From Megaleporinus macrocephalus (Eukaryota; Chordata; Actinopteri; Characiformes; Anostomidae), in assembly GCA_021613375.1 (NCBI GenBank), contig CM038727.1, positions 1,641,832 through 1,705,831 of the forward strand: DNA of 64,000 bases, given 5' to 3'. Shown piece by piece: positions 24,129-33,658 of the stretch; position 1 is the first letter of the stretch, and each line of letters begins with the position of its first letter. The position numbers and the translations under genes were made by a program. The notes beneath the pieces were generated by a model. That model had not been told where the DNA came from. It saw only the letters and a list, made by a program, of their open reading frames with translations, and searched no databases.

Positions 24129-24533
24129 AGACTGACTGACTATCTAAATGAATAACTCCACAAGCTAGAAAGTTTTACATCATCAAAAGCTAAAAAGACA
24201 GATCTGTGATCCTCGATTCAACATCAGTCAGATTTCAGACGACTAACCCGCCGGCGTGGTTTAAATGATTCACGCTTCCACTTTTCACTACTAGTATGTG
24301 TGTTTACGAGACAGCAGCGGCTGCAGCATCTCCAAACATGGTCATATACAAGCTAACCAACATCCAGCATGAAGCTCTCGCTGCTTCTTCATCTAAAGCC
24401 TTTCCACCTTCATTTGAGCTCCTAAGTCAGAGAATCATAGTGAACACTTACAGCTGCCTGATGTGACAGAGATGCATCCGACAAGGACGAGCAGCGCAGC
24501 CAAAGCACAGAGGTTGCTGTTCCAACGGCACAT
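23805..24533 (-). CDS. CC chemokine, four-cysteine type (gene 1; last exon unresolved)
   Basis: Predicted secreted chemotactic cytokine. Exon 1 (24533-24452) gives a 27-residue hydrophobic leader with a leucine/valine core and ends in phase 1 at a GTAAGT donor. Exon 2 (24081-23955) starts after TCTCAG and carries the adjacent cysteines C38-C39 in a GLICCEQ context and C65 in APCVKAI. It ends in phase 2 at GTAAGG. Exon 3 (23872-23805) gives FFSETDKYC with C79 and a WIERRQK helix, then a GTATTT donor. The 26- and 14-residue Cys spacings fit the chemokine fold. The PIPR stretch after the CC pair recalls CCL19-like proteins, but I would not name an orthologue. The terminal exon is uncertain. One option is 23452-23424 (nine residues then TGA); another is read-through of exon 3 to a stop at 23770. 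It is the most divergent and most isolated of the five genes. Confidence 0.78.
24093..24125. repeat. (AG)n microsatellite in intron 1 of gene 1
   Basis: A clean AG run of about sixteen units lies just upstream (in transcript sense) of the exon 2 acceptor. On the transcript it reads as a pyrimidine CT tract, so it effectively extends the polypyrimidine tract of that intron. Confidence 0.95.
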
Positions 24534-24950
24534 GGTTCCAGGTCAGCAGCGGACTTGTGGTGTCAATCAGTCAACGACTGGGTGCTTAGGTTTCTGGGTT
24601 CTTGTCTTTTATTGCAGAAAGAAAAGATGTGCGTCACAAACTTCACACCCCGCTACAGAAGGCCCCACGCCACGTCCCTCTCTCACCACATACGGCTCAC
24701 ACCTCAAAGCCACACTGAGACACTGGCAGCACAGTCAGCAAAACAGAGAACCCACCACGTTCACAGCTTCAGCTCAGAACACGGTGAGGTTAGGAGGAAA
24801 GTCTTGGTGGGCAGGAACATTCCGATGTTTCAGTAATGAGAAATGTGGAAGGTGACCCTGAGGAGACCTGCTGCACCTGCTTCAGCTGCTCTATGACTCT
24901 AGAAAGTTTTGCATTGTTTGAGTCAGATTATTAAGATCATCAGCTAATAT
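24534..24950. other. Upstream region of chemokine gene 1
   Basis: In transcript sense an AATAAAAG word lies about 75 bp before the ATG and could act as a weak TATA element, but nothing else supports it. Two overlapping plus-strand frames (up to 130 codons) cover the exon 1 region antisense and are shadows. Confidence 0.35.
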
Positions 24951-24954
24951 CTAG

Positions 24955-25310
24955 AGTACTTAGATGGACTGGGAGACTCAGTAAGGTCCTGGTAGGTGGT
25001 CACAGATATCTGGAGCCATGCTGACTGGAGGGAGCGTGGATGAGGAATCATAGAGCCATCACCACCATCCAGGTGGTCCCACAGAAGCTCAGTTGGGTTC
25101 AAGTCTGGGGAATTAGGGGTCCAGGGTATTACTTGGAAGTCTCGGTCAGCACTTCCAACCAGTGTGGGACATTTCTAGTCGTGTGATGTGTCTCATTGTC
25201 TTGTTGGAAGATCCCATCCACCCCAGAGAAGAACATCAGCATGTATGGTGTACGTGATCTGCAAGGATGGATTCAGACTCAGATGGGTTGAGAGTGTACA
25301 CCAAGTTTGG
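24955..25310 (-). pseudogene. Tc1/mariner-like transposase remnant
   Basis: On the minus strand the segment contains a decayed SPDLNP.E.LWDHL motif followed by a RSLQ...WLQI..TTYQDL tail. This is the C-terminal DDE-box region of Tc1-type transposases. It is closely related to the plus-strand copy at 59470-59800. Frame shifts and stops leave no usable protein. Confidence 0.65.
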
Positions 25311-25970
25311 CCAACACAAACCAAATGTAGCAAAAATGAATCAATTCTTGATTCACTGATTCTTATACAAAAAGCTTTTAGGGCTGGAAAGCTGTTCTAA
25401 AGGTCCTCACAGTGTCCTACTACAACACCATTCCCAAAAAGGTTGCTGTGCAAAATGTTAATATGAGGTGTCATGGGACAGGTTGAGGGAGGAACCGAGT
25501 GCAGAGATGAAAGACCAAAAAAACGAAGTCTGGATTGATAAAAGGAGTGTGTGCTCGCCACAAAGGCGTGATGATGTTCTAGAAACGGTGTGGAAGCTTT
25601 TAGGAGGAAAAAGGAAGACAGCTATGAAATCGCCTACCAGTCAGTAGGTACTAGATTAGAGTTAATACGTACTGCTGGAGCGGTAGACTAGTAGGTAATT
25701 TCAGTAGGTGAGTTTTAGCAGAAACACAATCTCAGACGTAGTACGTCCACCATATTATCAACGTCCTGTAACGCAAGACGTCAGACCACCACCGTAAAAG
25801 TCTATTAATTTAAAAGCTCGTTTAATGACAGATTTAGATCTTTTAGTGACTCTGATCTGTGTTTTTATCTGATTATGTATCAGACGGTGTGGAGCTGTAG
25901 ATCAGAGAAGATGAAACAGGAGGAATGTAATCATTGTTTATCTCAGCAGTAGCGCTAACTTCTGTTGCGG
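25311..25970. other. Spacer with no recognised gene
   Basis: Short TAGGTAGTA-like words near 25640-25715 (GTCAGTAGGTACTAGA, AGTAGGTAATTTCAGTAGGT) resemble the start of the 45-bp array at 27.6 kb, suggesting a related element end. Nothing else is identified. Confidence 0.4.
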
Positions 25971-25974
25971 CAGT

Positions 25975-26293
25975 TCAAGTCAAGTCAAGTCAAGTCAAGT
26001 GGGTTTGATTGTCATTTCAACTACATACAGAGTACACAGTGAAATGAAACAACGTTCCTCCAGGACCATGGAGCACCATAGACAGTGCATACAAGACACA
26101 AGTGCAACACAAACAAACAAGTGCGGACAGACAACACAACACAAACACAGTACAGACAGAGAATAATAAATAATTACTGGTAGTGTGCAAATTGTGCAAT
26201 GTGTAATAAATAGAGTCCAGTGAGGTAGTAGAGTTATTAGTGCAATGCTTTGTACAAAAATGCTTCCCCTTTTTTATCTGGGGTAAATGGTTG

Positions 26294-26325
<32 letters not shown>

Positions 26326-26369
26326 GAGGGAGAGAGAGAGAGAGAGAGTGAGAGTGTGAGAGAGAGAGT

Positions 26370-26414
<45 letters not shown>

Positions 26415-27440
26415 GTACCAGAAAGATATCAGTTCAGACGTTGAGTTGTGTTGAGAAGTCTTGGGGGAAGAAGCTGTTGGTCGTGTTGGACCGGACGCTG
26501 CGGTACCTTCTTCCTGATGGCAGGAGGGAGAACAGTCTGTGTGAAGGGTGGGTGGGGTCATCCACAATGCTGGTTGCTTTGCGGATGCAGCGGGTGGAGT
26601 AAATGTCCAAGACGGAGGGGAGAGAGACTCCGATGATCCTCTCAGCTGTCCTCACAATGCGTTGGAGGGACTTGCGGTCAGAGGCTGTGCAGGTCCCAAA
26701 CCAGGCAGTGATGCAGCTGCTTAGGATGCTCTCTATGGTTCCCCTATAGAAGAGGGTGAGGATGGGTGGAGGGAGACGGGCCTTTCTCAGCTTCCGGAGG
26801 AAGTAGAGACGCTGCTGGGCTTTCTTGGCTGTAGAGCTGGTGTTCAGGGACCAGGTGAGGTGGTGATGGCATCATCCGTGGAGCGGTTGGGACGATATGC
26901 GAATTGCAGGGGGTCCAATGAAGAGGGCAGTTGGGTCTTGATGTTCCTCATGACTAGCCTCTCGAAGCACTTCATGATGATGGGCGTGAGAGCTACGGGA
27001 CGGTAGTCATTGAGGCAGGACACCGTGGACTTCTTCGGCACGGGGACGATGGTGGTCGTCTTGAGGCACGTTGGGACAGTGGAGCTGCGCAGGGAGACGT
27101 TAAAGATGTCCGTGAGAACATCTGTCAACTGGTCTGCACACTCTCTGAGCACTCTGCCAGGGATGTTGTCTGGTCCTGCAGCTTTCCGTGGGTTGACTCT
27201 GCGCAGAGTTTTCCTCACGTCCACTGCAGTCAGGCACAGCGCCTGCTCGTCTGGCTTGGGTGTGATCTTGGGTGTGATCTTGGGTGTGATCTTGTTCACC
27301 AACATATTGTTCTGAGCCTCAAACTGTGCATAAAAGTCGTTCAGGGCATCGGGGAGGAAGTCATCACTGTCACAGGACGGTGGCATTGTCCTGTAGTGTG
27401 TGATTTCCTGAATGCCCTGCCACATGCGCCACATGTCACC
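25975..27440 (-). mobile_element. Internally deleted, 5'-truncated LINE with L2-like reverse transcriptase
   Basis: On the minus strand the element starts abruptly at about 27440 inside the ORF. Residues encoded at 27250-26870 include the early reverse-transcriptase blocks [34 protein letters not shown] and [16 protein letters not shown]. At about 26865 it jumps out of frame to [20 protein letters not shown]. It then continues to the normal C-terminus near 26434 (SLLPSGRRYRS). The missing middle is the palm with the catalytic aspartates. A 3' untranslated region follows, with a GA/CT microsatellite at 26292-26410 and a tail of five ACTTG units ending near 25979. The copy cannot have been autonomous. 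Confidence 0.88.
26292..26410. repeat. (GA)n microsatellite in LINE 3' region
   Basis: Nearly pure GA/AG run interrupted by GAGTGTGAG words. The serine/leucine-only open frame on the minus strand is its shadow. Confidence 0.95.
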
Positions 27441-27589
27441 CGTTCACTAGCCGTAGCTACGTACACACAGCCGACGTTCAGCTTTACACCGTATATTTCC
27501 TCCACTTTGAATTCATCCGCGGCTCCAGGTGAATCATGGGATAAAAATATCTGCCGATTCAGGAGGTGATCCGGGTACCGTTCACCTAC

Positions 27590-29005
27590 TACTCAATACC
27601 TACTGAGTATTCAGACATACTAGCCACGCTCGTCTACTGATTTACTACTGAGTATTCAGACATACTAGCCCCGCTCGCCTACTGATTTACTACTGAGTAT
27701 TCAGACATACTAGCCATGCTCGCCTACTGATTTACTACTGAGTATTCAGACATACTAGCCATGCTCGCCTACTGATTTACTACTGAGTATTCAGACATAC
27801 TAGCCCCGCTCGCCTACTGATTTCACTACTGAGTATTCAGACATACTAGCCCCACTCGCCTACTGATTTACTACTGAGTATTCAGACATACTAGCCGTGC
27901 TCACTACTGATTTACTACTGAGTATTCAGACATACTAGCCACGCTCACTACTGATTTACTACTGAGTATTCAGACATACTAGCCACGCTCGCCTACTGAT
28001 TTACTACTGAGTATTCAGACATACTAGCCACGCTCACCTACTGATTTACTACTGAGTATTCAGACATACTAGCCCCGCTCGCCTACTGATTTACTACTGA
28101 GTATTCAGACATACTAGCCACGCTCGCCTACTGATTTCACTACTGAGTATTCAGACATACTAGCCATGCTCGCCTACTGATTCCACTACTGAGTATTCAG
28201 ACATACTAGCCACGCTCACCTACTGATTTACTACTGAGTATTCAGACATACTAGCCGCGCTCACCTACTGATTTACTACTGAGTATTCAGACATACTAGC
28301 CGCGCTCGCCTACTGATTTACTACTGAGTATTCAGACATACTAGCCGCGCTCACCTACTGATTTACTACTGAGTATTCAGACATACTAGCCACGCTCACT
28401 ACTGATTTACTACTGAGTATTCAGACATACTAGCCACGCTCACTACTGATTTACTACTGAGTATTCAGACATACTAGCCGCGCTCACTACTGATTTACTA
28501 CTGAGTATTCAGACATACTAGCCACACTCACCTACTGATTTACTACTGAGTATTCAGACATACTAGCTACACTCACCTACTGATTTACTACTGAGTATTC
28601 AGACATACTAGCCGCGCTCACTACTGATGTCTACTGAGTATTCAGACATACTAGCCACGCTCACTACTGATTTACTACTGAGTATTCAGACATACTAGCC
28701 ACGCTCACCTACTGATTTACTACTGAGTATTCAGACATACTAGCCGCGCTCACTACTGATTTACTACTGAGTATTCAGACATACTAGCCACGCTCACTAC
28801 TGATTTACTACTGAGTATTCAGACATACTAGCCACGCTCACCTACTGATTTACTACTGAGTATTCAGACATACTAGCCACGCTCACCTACTGATTTACTA
28901 CTGAGTATTCAGACATACTAGCCGCGCTCACCTACTGATTTACTACTGAGTATTCAGACATACTAGCCACGCTCACCTACTGATTTACTACTGAGTAGTG
29001 GACAA
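27590..29005. repeat. 45-bp minisatellite (TACTACTGAGTATTCAGACA type)
   Basis: About 31 copies of a unit built from CTACTGATTTACTACTGAGT and ATTCAGACATACTAGCC, followed by a variable CACGCTCGC/CGCGCTCAC segment. Copies with CTCACTACTG are two bases shorter (43 bp) than those with CTCACCTACTG, giving mixed periods. The end motif TACTACTGAGTAGTGGACAA differs and may be the terminus of the parent element. Confidence 0.97.
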
Positions 29006-29765
29006 GTAGGAGATTTCAGACACACCTATGGTATAAGCGACACGCTGAAAAGTGCATTTTTCTCTTTTCTCTTTCCTTCATTCTTTTGTTGTTTTTTGGA
29101 TTTGAATCCTCTTTTTCTTTCTTTTGTCTTTTGTTTGCTCTGTAGAGCTACTGGTTTACCAGTCGACACCAAGGCGGAGAGTACGACAGTCACCTGCAGG
29201 ACTTCCGGTCTTTTCTAGGCTGTGTCCCAGGTGCTGTCAATGAGGCCTCGTCAGAATCTCCCCTTACCGGTTTACACCGCCCTCTGGTGGTCATGGTGGT
29301 AACTGACGGACCCCTTACATTAACAGAATGTAATAATGTGATTTATTTAAAGCCTATATTTAACTAAAATTAGTACAAAGACAACATATTAAATGTTGAA
29401 CCAGTAAAATTTGTAAAAATATCTGCCTGTTTTGAATTGAACACGTTTCAGTGAAGTTAGTGAAGATGGATGTTCAGCTCTGTGTTCAGCTCTACTGTTA
29501 ACAGCTCTCTGTTAGTGTTCAGGATCTGAGGAGATGATTGCTTCAGTTCTGAACTGGAATGTTTCTATTCTCACTTGGTATCAGATTCAGCTGTCAGTTT
29601 TCTTTCACCATCCAGATCACCATCCAGAACTAGTTCTGGTTCGTGTGTACAGAGATTATATGGATTCTCTGAATCTTGATGATAGTATGTAGTTTAGGTG
29701 ATGATCATCTCTGCACTAGTTAACTTTAAGAAAAGCTGTTCTTGAATAGTTGAACATCTTCTAAT
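29006..29765. other. Spacer with no recognised feature
   Basis: Pyrimidine-rich tract near 29060-29130, then ordinary sequence. No gene found. Confidence 0.5.
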
Positions 29766-29767
29766 TA

Positions 29768-30350
29768 CTTCTGAAAGACTCCGCCTCTCTGGTTGACCCT
29801 ATCTTCTAATTACTTCTGAAAGACTCCGCCTCTCTGGTTGACCCTATCTTCTAATTACTTCTGAAAGACTCCGCCTCTCTGGTTGACACCATCCCCTAAT
29901 TTTTTTCTGAAAGTCTCCGCCTCTCTGGGTGACCCCTCCCCCTCATCTGGAAGACTCCACCTCTCTGGCTAACCCTACTCCTCTTTACTTCAAAAAAGAC
30001 TGGGTGACCCCATGCCCTAATTACTTCCGAAAGACTCCACCTCTCTGGGTGACCCCATGCCCTAATTACTTCCGAAAGACTCCGCCTCTCTGGGTGACCC
30101 CGTTCCCTTATTTCCTCTGATAGACTCTGCCTCTCTGCATGACCCCGTTCCCTAATTACTTCTGAAAGACTCCGCCTCTCTGGGTGACCCCGTTCCCTTA
30201 TTTCCATTGATAGACTCCGCCTCTCTGCGTGACCCTGTTCACTAATTACTTCTGAAAGACTCCGCCTCTCTGCATGACCCCGTTCACTAATTACTTCTGA
30301 AAGACTCCGCCTCTCTGGGTGACCCCGTTCCCTAATTTCCTCTGATAGAA
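29768..30350. repeat. 45-bp minisatellite (GACTCCGCCTCTCTGGGTGA type)
   Basis: About twelve copies with TCTGAAAGACTCCGCCTCTC, TGGGTGACCCCGTTCCCTAA and TTACT. On the minus strand a 103-codon frame reads as a 15-residue repeat purely because 45 is divisible by three. Confidence 0.95.
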
Positions 30351-30574
30351 GTATATTTCTGATATTTAATATGTTTTCTTTGTACTATATTCAGTGAAAT
30401 ATTGGGTTTGCATGATTTATGCATGACTGCATTCATGTTATATTGAATTTCTCTCCTAATACTCCTAATACTAATAATAATTAATAGAATTAAACTAATT
30501 AAAACTCAGTGGTTAATATGCAGCCATAAGCTTGCACAATCCATGAACAAGAAGACAAATACAGCAGTGCTAAT

Positions 30575-31625
30575 TCACATTTGACACATTTATTGTCCAT
30601 TTAATAGGAATCATACAACATGTCATGTTCAAAAACACAGATAAAATAATTTAATTGAATTTTCTACTATAAATATATAACCTAAAGTAAACCTTCTGAC
30701 AAATTCCAATAAATACATTTTACTACCAAGGAATACAATTCTACCCATAAATAGGAACAATAATATAATAACACAATATAGGTTAGCATTAAAAACACCT
30801 AGTTAAACAATTTAAATTAATTAAATTTTATATGTCATATGTAAACTGTGAGCGTAGAGCAGTGAGAGTTAGTGCATGATTCCTTCTTCACCAGAGATTT
30901 TAACTGCTGGCAGTCGAGCGCTGTGGTGCCGAGGAAGTCAGGCGGGGGGACACTGTGGTCGGAGACGTTGTGGTTGGAGACGCTGTGGTCTTCTTTGATT
31001 TCCTAAGAAAAGAAGAAAACGTATGAAATCAGATGCTGGATTTGCCCGACGAGGTGGTGTTTTTACAATAATCAGCACTTCTGAAAAAAGAACACAGTGT
31101 TAAACTCACCTAAAATCATCAATCACCGTCTTCACCCACGGCTGACTTGGATCGATGCAGAAGTGTCCTCTCTCTGTCTCCAAGCTGCCAATAACAAATC
31201 ATTGCAATGAATATATCAACATATTTCTGAAGGTGGTGCATTAGTAGCTCCAGGTATGTGGCATTTGCTCTTCGATCAGCAGAGCTAATACTTACACGAC
31301 GGCTTTGATGCATGGAAGGCTCTTCTTCTGTAACCTGAAACCTTTGATGGGATCCACCACCCTGCTCCTTGAGACGATGACACAGCAAGGACTAACCTTC
31401 TCAGCATCTACATGGGCAAAAAGCCAAAACACAGTAAGCCTCTGAAAGGTGAACCAGCTCTGAAGCTCTTGGTCCACGACTATAAAACATCACAGCAATG
31501 GCAACTACATCGCCAAACGAGGGGAGCAACTCAGATCAGTCTACCTGTGATGGTCCAGACGGTACAAGCCACGATGGCTACAGCAGCCAGGCACCTCATC
31601 ACTGCTACGTTGGTCTTCATGTTGT
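30575..31625 (-). promoter_or_regulatory. Transcribed region of chemokine gene 2, including 3' UTR
   Basis: After the stop at 30900 the transcript strand has about 310 bases of AT-rich sequence and an AATAAA signal near 30586-30591. This sets the likely polyadenylation site close to 30570. The limits are inferred from that signal only. Confidence 0.5.
30900..31620 (-). CDS. CC chemokine with Ser/Thr/Pro-rich C-terminal tail (gene 2)
   Basis: Predicted secreted chemokine of 121 residues from four exons: 31620-31545, 31407-31296, 31184-31110 and 31002-30900. All junctions are GT-AG with phases 1, 2 and 2. Residues 1-25 form a signal peptide with an alanine/valine core. C33-C34 (SPCCVIV), C58 (LPCIKAVV) and C72 (GHFCID) are the four chemokine cysteines, followed by the W79 helix (PWVKTVID). 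Residues 89-121 form a tail in which 18 of 33 residues are Ser or Thr, with repeated SPTT words and four prolines. This is a likely O-glycosylated mucin-like stem, as known in other chemokines with long C-termini. The core is CCL20/27/28-like in spacing, but no orthology is claimed. A perfect CArG-type box lies about 150 bp upstream. Confidence 0.88.
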
Positions 31626-31768
31626 TGCCTGGTCTCTGTCTGGGCAGAAGGAATGATTTGTGAGGACCCAGCTTTGCTCTTAAGTAGAGCAGAAACAGGA
31701 ACCGAGAAAGAACCAAGACAGCTTTCCAGTATTTCCTAATCGCGTCGTCCTTTTCTCCTGCCTGGTCA

Positions 31769-31778
31769 CCATATATGG
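31769..31778. promoter_or_regulatory. CArG-box match (CCATATATGG) upstream of gene 2
   Basis: A perfect palindromic CC(A/T)6GG lies 149 bp before the ATG of gene 2. Serum response factor binds this motif class. One 10-bp match is weak evidence for function. A TACTTAAG word near 31679-31686 could be a TATA-like element. Confidence 0.3.
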
Positions 31779-31799
31779 CCCCGGGATGTGACCTCATTG

Positions 31800-32300
31800 T
31801 TCGTGACTAAGCAGAAACTTGTCCTGAAAGTGACAAGCGTCCTTCAAACGTTCTGCGGAAAACCAGCTCTATGCAATCAAGCGCCCTGTCTAATCTGGAA
31901 CTGGAGATGATGAACTGAGGTGTGCACGGCTGAATCACTCCATGCTAGAAGCCTAGAAGCCATTTTCACCGTGACTTTTCATTTTCTCGTCACTACTAAT
32001 CAGAGCACCTGCGTATCATCAGGAAAAACATGTCTCCATTTTTTTCTATATCATTTGAACACAACAGCTCCTCTTCATATCCTGGGTATGGACCAATGGA
32101 AATGCTCCAAAATCAAAATCACTTGGTAATAAAAATCTAAACAAAATCTAAACACGGGTGAACTTCAGGTTTCCTCATAAAATCACTGCACCTGAAAAAA
32201 GAAAGGAAGTTGTAGGAAGTTACTGTAAATGGACAGTAACCAGTGTTACAGTTCAGGATACAACTGTAATTAAGTATTTTTAAAGTATAATACTTGTAGA
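31800..32300. other. Spacer with no recognised feature
   Basis: No exon, array or element end is visible between the gene 2 upstream region and the 30-bp array. Confidence 0.5.
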
Positions 32301-32311
32301 TGACAAAGTTG

Positions 32312-33658
32312 GTGTAGTGTAGTGGGTGTATATAGTGGTTGGTATAGTGTAGTGGGTGTATATAGTGGTTGGTGTAGTGTAGTGGGTGTACATAGTGGTT
32401 GGTATAGTGTAGTGGGTATATATAGTGGTTGGTGTAGTGTAGTGGGTGTATATAGTGGTTGGTATAGTGTAGTGGGTGTACATAGTGGTTGGTATAGAGT
32501 AGTGGGTGTATATAGTGGTTGGTGTAGTGTAGTGGGTGTATATAGTGGTTGGTATAGAGTAGTGGGTGTATAAAGTGGTTGGTGTAGTGTAGTGGGTGTA
32601 TATAGTGGTTGGTATAGTGTAGTGGGTGTATATAGTGGTTGGTATAGTGTATTGGGTGTATATAGTGGTTGGTATAGTGTAGTGGGTGTATATAGTTGTT
32701 GGTATAGTGTAGTGGGTGTATAAAGTGGTTGGTGTAGTGTAGTGGGTGTATATAGTGGTTGGTATAGTGTAGTGGGTGTATATAGTGGTTGGTATAGAGT
32801 AGTTGGTGTATATAGTGGTTGGTATAGTGTAGTGGGTGTATATAGTTGTTGATATAGTGTAGTGGGTGTATAGTGGTTGGTGTAGTGTAGTGGGTGTATA
32901 TAGTGGTTGGTATAGTGTAGTGGGTGTATATAGTTGTTGATATAGTGTAGTGGGTGTATAGTGGTTGGTGTAGTGTAGTGGGTGTATAGTGGTTGGTATA
33001 GTGTATTGGGTGTATATAGTGGTTGGTATAGTGTAGTGGGTGTATATAGTTGTTGATATAGTGTAGTGGGTGTATAGTGGTTGGTGTAGTGTAGTGGGTG
33101 TATATAGTGGTTGGTATAGTGTAGTGGGTGTATAGTGGTTGGTGTAGTGTAGTGAGTGTATATAGTGGTTGGTGTAGTGTAGTGAGTGTATATAGTGATT
33201 GGTGTAGTGTAGTGGGTGTATATAGTGGTTGGTATAGTGTAGTGGGTGTATATAGTGGTTGGTGTAGTGTAGTGGGTGTATATATTGGTTGGTATAGTGT
33301 AGTGGGTGTATATAGTGGTTGGTGTAGTGTAGTGGGTGTATATAGTGGTTGGTGTAGTGTAGTGGGTGTATATAGTGGTTGGTATAGAGTAGTGGGTGTA
33401 TATAGTGGTTGGTGTAGTGTAGTGGGTGTATATAGTGGTTGGTGTAGTGTAGTGGGTGTATATATTGGTTGGTATAGTGTAGTGGGTGTATATAGTGGTT
33501 GGTGTAGTGTAGTGTGTGTATATAGTGGTTGGTATAGTGTAGTGGGTGTATATAGTGGTTGGTATAGTGTAGTGGGTGTATATAGTGGTTGGTATAGAAT
33601 AGTGGGTGTATATAGTTGTTGGTATAGTGTAGTGGGTGTATATAGTGGTTGGTATATA
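32312..33658. repeat. 30-bp minisatellite
   Basis: About 45 copies of a 30-bp unit TGGTTGGTATAGTGTAGTGG plus GTGTATATAG, with 28-bp variants lacking one TA (near 32870-33130). Short stubs of the same unit reappear inside the 861-bp compound repeat to the right. The 271-codon frame over it is an artefact of the period. Confidence 0.97.

Noticed and set aside
24463..24855. Plus-strand 130-codon frame
   Set aside because: It is antisense to exon 1 and the upstream region of chemokine gene 1 and has no features of its own.
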